A DNA stretch of 64,000 nt, from positions 27,069,116-27,133,115 of the forward strand of contig OZ023210.1 in the NCBI GenBank assembly GCA_963995525.1, in the 5' to 3' direction. The notes beneath the pieces were generated by a model. The model was given only the letters and a program-made list of their open reading frames with translations. It had not been told where the DNA came from and ran no database searches. The translations under genes were made by a program, and so were the position numbers. This document shows, in pieces, positions 33,601 through 45,600 of this stretch. Numbering within the stretch: position 1 is the stretch's first letter; the number at the start of each line of letters is the position of its first letter. The stretch is from Escarpia spicata (lineage: Eukaryota; Annelida; Polychaeta; Sabellida; Siboglinidae).

Positions 33601-36600
33601 GCTGTCTATTGGTTAAAGATGTATTGTCACCTGTAGGTGACAAACATAGAAAATTAATATTCTGGATAACGATACAGTGAAATATCATACACTTTATTGA
33701 TATCAAATGCATTGTATCAATATAGACTAATAATTACAGATTCACAATGTAGTTGACACCTGAAACAATGAAATGTCAACCATTAGAAGAGTTGACATAG
33801 TTCCGCTATACACAAGAAATCTGTATTTGATTTAATCATTCTAGTATCAGCATTATAGTAGAACATACATTTTCAAGAAAATGTCTACATCATCATCACA
33901 AAGGTTGTTGTAAATTTCACCAGCTGCCATGTCAAGTCCCTTATAATTATGACTAACAGAGTGTTTAAAATCATTCAGGTAAATAGCAAATAACAAAGGA
34001 GACAAGTTTTCTCCTTGTGATAACTCGACATCACATGAGAAGAAGGCTGACACAGCCTGGCCCTGATTTATACATGATTTAGCTTTTTTGTACATATTGT
34101 ATACAACTTTTAACACTTTACCATTAATACCGCATGAAATTATCTTAGACCACAGTGAGGACCGGTCTACTAAATCAAATGCTTTCTTATAATCGATGAA
34201 GGCACAATAAAGCCTTTTGTGTTGAGACAAATACAATTCAACCAATGAGTGCAAAACAAATATATGATCAAGAGTGGAATACCCCTCTCTGAACCCTGCC
34301 TGTTCTTCACCTATTACGTTGCTTCTTTTACGTATGTAGCCAGTCTCGCGTTAATAGAGGCTGTAAACAACTTGCCAATGCAGCTTAATAGTGTAATGCC
34401 ACGATAATTGTCTGGGTCATCTATTGACCCCTTCTTTTTTTAAATAGGCTTAATGATCCCAATACACCAATCTGTTGACACAATGCCAGATAATAGAACT
34501 AGGTTAAACATCTTAACAATAACTATAATTAGTTTTGTGCGGCTGTTTAGGGCCACCCAAAATGCTAAATTTTCTTAGTATTTCCCTACTGCACTGGGCA
34601 GCTGTAAGCTTGTGTATTAGATTTGCTTCCGCCACTGATGTTTATTGATAACTGGATAGTGAACAACCTTGGCAAGTTTAACCCGTCCCCGGGTTAAACC
34701 CGGATTGGACTAAACCTCCATTTGGGGCTAAACTGGGTTAAACCTGGGTTAAACTATTTTTAACATTCAGAACTATGTAGCATTTCTGAACAATCACTAA
34801 GGATTAATGAACACTTGTGCACAATGTCACCCACTTGGGACTGAGGAGCAGGTTTAATTGATCTATTCAGCCATGAGGACACTGCTTGGGCCTCACTCTG
34901 GACACTGTCACTCACAGTGTTGTGTATTGTCTTAGTTGGTGAGTTCAGCTAATCAACTTGACCATGAATCAGGGTGGCTCTGGTAACTTTAGAGGATGGA
35001 GGATGAATCCAGTTGTTGGCAGTGAACACTAGTGCTGAGAGGGTAGATTACCACCTACGAGTCTCCAAAGCTCTATATTTTCAAAAACTGTTCAGTAACT
35101 TTTTTTAATGTAAATTTTGCATAGATGTATCTTAGGGTACTGCCATTATACACATACACACTTCCATTAAGACAATTATATGCAGCTATCATGGGAGCCA
35201 CCCTACTGATGTAACTGGATAGTGGACTTTGCCCTGATCACTGGGGTGGCTCTGAGTGGAATGGCCAGCTGTAAATCTGTGTATTGGTCTAGCCTAGGCA
35301 CTCTGCCTGCCATTGTCCCAGTGTCAAACTGAATGAAGAGTTGACATAGTTCTGCTATACACAATCAAGAAATCTGTATTTGATTTAATCATTCTAGTGT
35401 CATCAACATATAGTAGAACATACATTTTCTACATCATCATCACTAACGTTGTTGCAAATTTCACCAGCTGCCATGTCAAGTCCGTTATAATTTTCTCCTT
35501 GCCATACCTCTACATCACATGAGAAGAAGGCTGACACAGCCTGGCCCTGATTTATACATGATTTAGCATTTTTGTACATGTTGTATACAACTTTCAACAC
35601 ATTACCATTAATACCGCATGAAATTATCTTAGACCACAGTGAGGACCAGTCTACTAAATCAAATGCTTTCTTATAATTGATGAAGTCACAATAAAGCCTT
35701 TTGTGTCGAGACGAATAGAATTCAACCAATACCCCTATCTGAACACTGCCTGTTCTTGACCTGTTACATTCTCTTTGTTTAGGTATGTGGTCAGTCTGGT
35801 GTTCTGAACAATCACTAAGGATTAATGAACACTTGTGCAGAATGTCACCCACTTGGCAGGTTTAATTGATTCAGCAATGAGGACACTGCTTAGGCCTCAC
35901 TCTGGACACTGTCACTCACAGTGTTGTGTATTGTCTTAGTTGGTGCATTGAGCTAATCTACTTGACCATGAATCAGTGGTGGCTCTGGTTGTGTATTACA
36001 CCCAGCTGTGGAGCTAAGATTCTCTGCCTGCTATTGTTTGATGGAAACTGTGACTAATGTGTAATTGGTCACTGGCAGTAGCCAGTCAACAGACAGCATT
36101 AAGCCACTAGACCCCTGTTAAACTGGACAGTTGCCTGTAGGTTTTATAAAACTGTGTCAAACAGCGAGTCTACCTTTTGCTCTCAAATAATCTGTCCTCT
36201 TAGTTTTACACATAAAGACATAATCTGGCATAACTTGATAAGTCTTTGAAGCAGCACATTTGTACTTCCAGTGTATCATTGCAACATAACATACATATTA
36301 CATACTGTGTGCCACATTTGAATGTTGTGCATGTAATATTTCCATGCAATCCATTTGCATATACTGTATAATGTAAAACTTCAACAGCCGTTTTCTTCAT
36401 TTTCACTTTTTAACCCCTACCATGTTCAATGTTCTATAACTTCGCCAATTTTGGTAGCAGTCATAATTTTTGAAACCGTGTAAAGCACCCTACCCAACCT
36501 TTACAAGAATGTAAGAAAACAAATGTTACAATTTTTCCGACTTATCACTCATTTGGTCAGCCGGGGTCACATATAGACGTATTAGTCCAAAGGACTTCAG

Positions 36601-39600
36601 GGCCACTTGGCTCATTTTTTTACTTTGCAAACTTATGAGACTGTCCCTAACAAACTTATAATAATAATAATAAGATAACTTCTGTTGCGCCTAAATCCTT
36701 GGAAACCAAGCTCAGAGGCGCATCAAAACAAAAGGATTGGTCAATCTCAAAATCCATAAGTAGTATTCCAGTTGTCAACAGATGGGTCAAGGTGCTAGGG
36801 AGATATGGTGGATAAGCAAGGTTGTAAAGATAAGTTCTTAAATGACGATGGAATTTTGTAATATTTTTAACTGATCTAACACTAAGAGACCAAACTTATG
36901 AGACCATCCCTAACAAACTTATGAGACCGTCCCTAACAAACTTATGTGACTGTCCCTAACAAACTTATGAGACGGTCCCGAACAAACTTATGAGACCGTC
37001 CCTAACAAACTTATGCGACCGTCCCTAACAAACTTATGAGACCGTTCCTGACAAACTTATATGACCCTCTCTAACAAACTTATGAGACCGTCCCTAACAA
37101 ACTTATGCGACCGTCCCTAACAAACTTATGAGACCATCCCTAACAAACTTATGTGACCCTCCCTAATAAACTTATGAGACCGTCCCTAACAAACTTATGC
37201 GACCGTCCCTAACAAACTTATGAGACCATCCCTAACAAACTTATGCGACCCTCCCTAATAAACTTATGCGACCGTCCCTAACAAACTTATGAGACTGTTC
37301 CTGACAAACTTATGCGACCCTCCCTAATAAACTTATGCGACCGTCCCTAACAAACTTATGAGACTGTTCCTGACAAACTTATGAGACCGTTCCTGACAAA
37401 CTTATGAGACCGTTCCTGACAAACTTATGCGACTGTCCCTAACAAACTTATGCGACTGTCCCTAACAAACTTATGAGACCGTTCCTGACAAACTTATGCG
37501 ACCCTCCCTGACAAACGTATGCGACTGTCCCTAACAAACTGAAGAAGGACTTTAAAACTAGAAAAGTGTCATCATCTTTTTATTTTCACGATTTGCTGGA
37601 TTTTTGTGGCTTGTCAAATGTTGCACTGCATGGCAGATATGTCTGTAGTTCAGCCACACTACGCACAAAGTTACAAAAGTGTACACTTTGAAATATCTTG
37701 TCACTGGCCCTCTCAGTCTCATCCCATCCTGTGGAAATTTTAAAAAGTCAATTTACCAAAGGATAAATGATATTGTCTGCTGCATGTGACATGTTATCTA
37801 ACAATGTTCAAAAGGACCCCCTAGCATTTGGTTTATAATTATATACATATTACATATGATGTATTTTGATGGGTTTCTGGACAACCATAAAACCTCTGCC
37901 ATATCTGGGTACTCACTGAGTTACATCAACTTACATGATATATATATATATATATAATCATATGTGGTTGAGGGGAAAATAAACATTTTATTTAAGTCCA
38001 CAGACGTCTAGTTTCTTCCTTATATCACATTTGTTCATATTCAGTTAAAATGTGTGACATTTACAGTTGTGAAGTGAAGGAAATCTTGCCCTACCTGGGC
38101 ACTTCCCTGAGTTGCATCATCTTACATGATATATTGACGCCTGTGGTTGAGGAGAGAAGAAACATTTTATATAAGTCAAAAGACTTCTAACAGGGTCCTC
38201 ACGGAGCCTTGAAATCCTTGAAAACCTTGAATTACATCACTCACAATTCAAGGCTTTCATATATCCTTGAATTCTGGCTTGCACTCTTGAAAAGCCAAGA
38301 ACTGCTGATCTCAGCTTGAGACCCAGGTTACCTTATCTGCTTATTTTGCATAATCCATGGCACTGCTGTTGGCTACAGTTGCCCACTGACCCTGGTAGCC
38401 TTTCTTCATCAGTAGCCTCCCCTTCTAGCTGGTAAGCACTTGTGCTGCCCATATATTTAGGGTAAGACCACATTAAGGATTCGTCCACCATTACCCAGTT
38501 AAGGAGTGCCCTTGGAAATAGCGCTTTGGTGTGATGTGTGGATTTTTTTCGAGCACTTTTACATGGGACGTGTTGGTCCAGTGAATACTTAATATACTAC
38601 TGGATTAGATCTCTCATGAGGTAGCAATAAATATTCGCTAGTCGCTCGCGTATTCGCACGTTGACTATTTTGCAGAACGTACCAATATTTTAAAATCCAT
38701 CACCAGAATGGGGCAAAATTGAGGGGTATCAGGATTTTCCTGAAAAACAAGAATTTCACGAATTTCCCACAGCACTTGTGTCAATGGAGGCTAAATATAC
38801 TGTGAAATTTTCAAAAACATTGTTAGACAAATTTTTTAGGTCATTAAGGAAACATTATAATGGCTGCCTATGTAAAATCTAATGGGGTCTTACCCCTATT
38901 GCACAACAGTTGCCCATGGACCCCTTTTTATGATGCAGGTCTTCCTGTTTATTCAAATTGATCTTCCTTGACCAGTCACTGTTTATGGGTGTTGGTGCTA
39001 CATACTTAGATTTAGTAGCCCATGCATCTATAATGCATAAGCCAGTCAAAACATTCCACCCAGATCTGTTATTTGTTAGCATTTTGATGTCGATTCATCT
39101 TTTGTTGACCTGGGTCGCAGTCAACAGTCTGGTGCCAGTTGATACCCAGTTAAATACCCTTGAATTTTCCATTAATTAACCTTGAAATAGCCTTGAATTT
39201 GGTATGTGTCATTGTGTACGGACCCTGCTTCTAGTTTCTTCCCGACTTTACATTTGTTCATATTCAGTTGAAATGTCTGATATTCATGTACAGATGTGAA
39301 GTAAACTCACTCATTCACTCATCCACAGAGCACCGCGAGGGGGATGTGAAAGTGATGCTGGAATGTGACGAGGGAAAGGTCGGCGAACTGACCTTGAAGT
39401 ACAATTGTGAAATGGAAAAAATGAATGGCTTGATACAGGCAAGTACATTCTACTTGCAGCTCACTGTGTAGTCTATATACGATTCTAATGAACTTAATAC
39501 ATGTACAGTTTTGATAGGTCCTTTTTACTAGTTAATACCAACAATTATTTTGTTAGGTTTGTTAGTTAAGGAATTTGTAACATAATGTAGGGAAATGTCC

Positions 39601-42600
39601 AATATATATGTCCCTGTTTTAATATACAGTCGAACCTCATTTTATGGACCCCTCCACAATAAAGCCACCTCGCAATTAAGGTCACCCTAGGATACTCCCA
39701 AATTATTTCTGTGACAGTAAGGTATAGGGAATTAGTCTCACTAATATGGTCACCTCACTATTTAGGTCACTTTTGCCCAGTCCCGAGGGTGACCTGAATA
39801 GTGAGGGTCCACTGTATTTGTGAATAATTGTTCTCTGAATTTTAATGAGATGTTGGTAATTTGAAAATTGTAAGGAACGGAGGAATGTCCGTGAAATTAT
39901 TAATAAAATGTTCTCAGAATTTTTGAACCAAGGTGAACATTCTGATTTATTGAGAAATAATTGATAATTTAAAGAAACAAATTTATGAATGTGCAACATG
40001 TAAGGAACTGGCGAATGTTCTCAGAACTTTGGAAGAAAGATGAAAATTGTAGCGATCCATTGATAAATAATTGACGAGCTGAGAACAAAATTACGAGTGT
40101 AAAACAAATATTGTTTGAAATGTAACTCAAATTTATGTGTCACTGTTCGTCGATAGATTCACCTTCAGGCCCTGGAACTAATCTGCCAGCAAAAAGGCCT
40201 TGACTCAAAGGAACTCGATCAGAGACTCTGCAAGATATTCATGGACAAAAGTGCCACAATCCCAGTGGCTGCCTTTGAGATCCTCTTTGGCATGCACGAG
40301 TATGCCGCAAGTAGTAAGAAACAACTTCATTCCAATCCGTTTTTTACTCATTAAACAAATTTTGCATCTGCGTGTCTATTCTCTTTCCTTTGTCTGTTAC
40401 TTCTTTGTGTGTACACCAGTTGCAAAGTGAATATGTAATTAATGTATGTAATATTGTCTTCCTTTTCTGTCTAACACATCACTTCATCTTGATATCTTCT
40501 CCTAAAAGTATTCCCTTCCTGGATATGACCATAATAATGAAGGACTTTTATATGATCCTGTATTCACGTTTAAAAACTTGCTTAATTGACTTTGTAATGA
40601 ATTGATATTTACAATTAACTTTATACATTGTTACCTTTTTAATTTTGTGACAGAAACCATTTTGTTAAGGCCACAAATGGCCTTTGCACTCAAAATTAAA
40701 TTGTTTTAAAACTGTGTGACAACTAACTGTGGCGATAGAGAACATAGTCCCTGTCAGATGCAGCCTTGTCCAATTACTTGTGCCACTATGCCACCATCCC
40801 ATACAATTACAGCTTCCTGAAATTGGCAAAGGTGCCATTTGAGTAAAACTTGCGTGCTTGCCACAGTGTCCATTAAGCATGAGCTGCCCACGTTGCTGCA
40901 CTTTGCGGCAAAGTACGGCTTGAAGGACTTCACGTGTCACCTGATCGACCTTCCCGGGGCCCTCCTCGCGTACAGTATCGGCAATAAGAATGACGACAGA
41001 CCGGCCGAGATCGCTCGCAACCACAAACACATCGAACTCGCAAACTACTTTGACTCATACATTGAAATGGTAGGATGTCTGTTTTTAGCAATGAAACTGG
41101 GCACTGTACGTACAAATACAGTGTAGAGGTTTGGGGTTAAACAGCCGGAGGAAATTTGGGGAGTTGATTTAATTATTCTCATGCAGTGAGATAAGTTTAG
41201 TTTGTTATGTTTTGTGTCATCAGTATGTAGAGTTATCGTATTTTATAGTGTTTAAAATAGTTGAATGTTGATGTGGTCCGAGAGGTGTGTATAACTTACA
41301 AGTGAAAAGCCTCTACCGGTGAGTTGTTTAGATTTGTTTGACACATCCAAACCATAAATGGCTCCTCTAAGCCACCTAGTTTAATGTGAGCTGTATATGA
41401 AATGCTAAGAATGTTTAATGCTGTCCCATAAAAATTTATGAATTCATAACATTAACAAACATAGCTGCACCCATATTGTGATTACGTTAATATCATCTGA
41501 AACTATAGCCTGCTTTCGTAACAAACTCAGGATTTATTTGTTTGAGATCACATTCCATCCCTAAACTTTCACCAGTCCCATGCTGTAATGAATTTTGCAT
41601 GTCCCTGGTCACAATTTTGCATTACGATTCTTGCAAGTTGTGCCTCTTAGCTCAGATTCCTAAGGATATAGGTGCTACAGAGGTATTATTATTATTACCG
41701 GTACTGTACTTTCTCCAGATTTAGGTATTGAACGAACTAACAAGCCCTGGTGTTATGTTCTCAGAACGGGGCCCTGTATGAGTTGATGGAGCCTTACATG
41801 TACTTCAGTATTGATGTTCCGTGGTATACAGAAGAGTCCTACTATTGTAAGTCACCACAAACTTTATTTCTCTCTGGTTGTTGCACTCAATTGGTTATCG
41901 TGCTTTGTTATATAGTAAATATAATCTTTGTTTGCATGGCCATTTTTATTTTGATGTCTTTCCGATCTAACCTATTCTTAAGTCGTATCTTTTTGATTCC
42001 AAATTTATGCATTTGTGTTCCTTGTTTTTGATCAACGCGCATATTAACGCCACATAAAGGAACACCTCTTGGTAACTATCTTTCTAACCATTTTCAGTTT
42101 TATGCTAGTACTGATATATCCATTTAAATCTGTATTTTTTATTTATGGCAATCATTATTTATAGTATAGTCGCGCCTCGTTATGCGGTAGTCGGGGACCA
42201 CGAAATGAATCCGCGTTATAAACGGGGCGCATTATAAATGTGGTGCGTTCCCGTATCTGCCGTCAGGGGCGCTACAACGACGACCGACACCGCTAGCGCT
42301 GCTGCATGAAGAACGCCATCGAAGCCAAAGTGTGCATGTCGCGCAGTCTATACGCAGTTTATGAAGCTTATTAAACTGCCAGCCAACTTCAATTTGTATT
42401 CTGTTTAAATGTCATACACTGTTGGACACTGTTGAATGTTGAACTGAATAACATTTTTGAATTGTGTACCATTTTTAAATAAACAGTGGACCAACAAGCC
42501 ACGGTCAACTGAACGATAATATGGTACCGCTGACGTAAGATCTAAAATAATGACCTGGCACTCAGCAGCCGAATACGCAAATGATTTGACAAACGCTGTG

Positions 42601-45600
42601 TTAGAGTTGATTAAAGATTTAAAGCTATAAGTACGTTCACAATTGGCTTAACTTTGTCTTTCAATCAATATCGTAATACCAATTTAGAAAGCCCATTTAC
42701 CGTGACGAACAATATTACGATTCACCAATCCATAAGCGGTTGACGAATTCATATTTTGGCGCACCAATACAGGCAGCCAGTAGCTTTGCGTTCATCGCAG
42801 CGAAAAGCTAATATTTGTTATGCAATGTTAGCTTACTGATCTTGCCTACTAAGCTGTATTAAAACATATTTAACCCATTCTTATGCAAGGTGTATTTGTG
42901 AATTTCAATTGCACTTTACAAGCTGTCCAGCACTGAAACCAGGCGAACTAGTGATCCGCTGAAGCCATGAGCATGAGCCATGACTAGCAGATTGGAAACA
43001 ATTCGTTTGATGTCGGTGCAAAACAAACAATACCTTGCTGGACATTTACTGTTCCTAAAGTTAAAATTGACCATAATTATAGTCAAAGAAACTTATACCT
43101 TTGATAGCATTGGCAGTGCAGAATAAACAACGGCAACGTAGTGACTCGCCTCACACTTGATTCGTTGCAGTTGTACGTCAACGTTAAATTTATTGTCCGA
43201 CAACTAGTCTTTCACTATACACATGTCGTGGACAAAGACGGGGATAACTTCACACAAAACAATTGACAGTTATTACTGTGTTAATATAGTTTGTTATAAC
43301 GCCCATTTTTCCCCTGGCGGCAGAAATTCGGGGTCCACAACCGAATCCACATTATAACGGGGCTCGTTATAACGAGGTGCGACTGTATTATACTTTTCTT
43401 TGCTGTTTAACTTTAAACAATGTATTAACATATTACTAGAATTCTGTATGATGATGTTGTTGTTGGGATTAAATTTCTTTCATTCATTATTTATATCTGT
43501 CAACTCCCGGGATAATGCTCCATTCATGGGAATTTACAAAATACAGTAAAAGTCAAAAAGCTAACTCTTACATAATATGTAATACGAATTATATATAGTA
43601 AAATTACAGGTAAAATATTTAAAAAAAACAGTAACTTGCAAAGTACTGAAAAAGTAAACAGGCTGGATAAAAAGCTACAAATGCAGACTAAATTACACTT
43701 TATGTGGGGCGCAGTGGCTAGAGCATCGGACTTTCAATCAAAAGAACCCGGGTCCAAATCCAGTGTTGCGGTGTCGAACCTTGGGTAAGTTCGTTCACTT
43801 CATGTTGCTCCAGTCCACTTAGCTATATAAATGAGTACCTGGGTATAGACAGCGGTAGATATTTGTGTACGAATAGTCTTTGTGCATTAACTACAGCATT
43901 GCTGAATGCTTCCCAGAGAAGTCAAGATGGAGTTCAGTTGAACAGGTCTGCAAGGGAGTAACGTGTAAAGCCCTTTGAGCAGTATGTGAACTTACCGTTA
44001 CCTTTTAAATTTATCCAGTACATTGCTGGTTATATTCAGATAACCAGCCGGGATATGTCGGCTACGACCGAGCCATTCCTGTCGGCATGCAGGCCTTGTC
44101 AGATGAAATGTATATGGACATGAGAGGCAACCCAGACGCACCAAAGAAGGTTCCAAGTAGGTTCATTAACAACTTCTTATAAGTGATCATCTCGGAATGT
44201 CAATGTCCGATATCATCTGGCCTCAGCCCTCCACCCCCCTTCTTCAGATGAATGTTTGTAAACATTGATGTGATGAAATCAGTATATTAACAGTATCAGT
44301 CCGAAGTATAAAATATCGATGTCAGATGATGTGCGAGAAGTGTAAAATATCGATGTCAGATGATGTGCGAGAGAAAGAAATGTACCGGAAAAGTACATCA
44401 GACTGATACAGGATATGTACCGGGGGTGTGAAACAAAGGTACGCAGTGTGGCTGGTGAAAGCAGCAACTTTGGCGTAGAGGTTGGGTTGCACCAAGGATC
44501 TGCATTGAGTCCATACCTGTTCCTCATATTGATGGACATCTTGACGGAGAAGGTGAGAAAAGATGCACCAGAATCAATGATGTTCGCAGATGACATTTTG
44601 TTGTGTGGAGGAAAGGAGGTAGACATGACAGAGTACCTGGAGACGTGGAGGAAGACACTGGAAGAGAGAGGAATGAGGGTTAGTCAACCGAAAACCCCAT
44701 TCATGGACTTCAGGTTCGAACGAAATGAGGCGATGGACAGACCAACTGTAAAGATACTGGGAGATGAGCTCGAAAAAGTTACACACTTCATATACCTGGG
44801 GTCAGTCGTGGAAGAAAAAGGAGGCATGGAAATGGAGATCAAACAGCTTGGAGAAATTGGAAGAAATGCAGTGGAGTGTTGTGCGACAGGAGGATGCCAG
44901 TGAAGTTGAAGATCTATAAAACAGTAGTCAGCAATGTTGTACGGGGCAGAGACATGGGCAACAACGAAAGGACAAGAAGCAAGGATAGAGATGAATGAGA
45001 TGAGGATGCTGAGGTGGATGTGTGGAGTAACAAAGAAAGATAAGATCCTAAATGAATATATTAGAGGAGCAACGAGAGTGACACAAGCATCCAAAAAGTT
45101 AACAGAGAAACGACTGAAATGGTATGGGCATGTGATGAGAAGGGAAGAGGAGCACATAGTGAGAAGAGTGCTAAATGCAGAGATACCAGGAAGAAGGAGA
45201 GGACGACCGAAGACCAGATGGAAGGACACATGCAGAAGAGACATGGAAATTGTGGGTCTGAGTGCAGATGTGGTGATGAACGACACGGAGAAAAAAATTA
45301 CCAGCCATACCGACGACCCCAGATGATGAAAAGTCAGAGAAGAAGAAGAAGATGAAATTGCTTCTGACCCCCCAAACGAAAGTAATTTTGTCTGGTATCG
45401 GACAGTTATGTTCTGAGATGATCCCTAAGTGTCTGGTCTTCTCTGCAATGATACCTTTGTTTTGTTAAAGATCAGTAATAATAAGCCTGAATATTGACGG
45501 GAAAGATCTGAGAATTGTGAGAAATCTATACTGGGAATAAACAGCAGCAGTGCGAATAGAAAATGACATCAATAAATTTCAAGTAATAAAACATGGTATA

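Noticed and set aside
40839..41126. Start of a separate small gene at 40839
   Set aside because: It is exon 5 of the BCAP-like gene read through its flanking intron sequence; phases and homology fit the larger gene.
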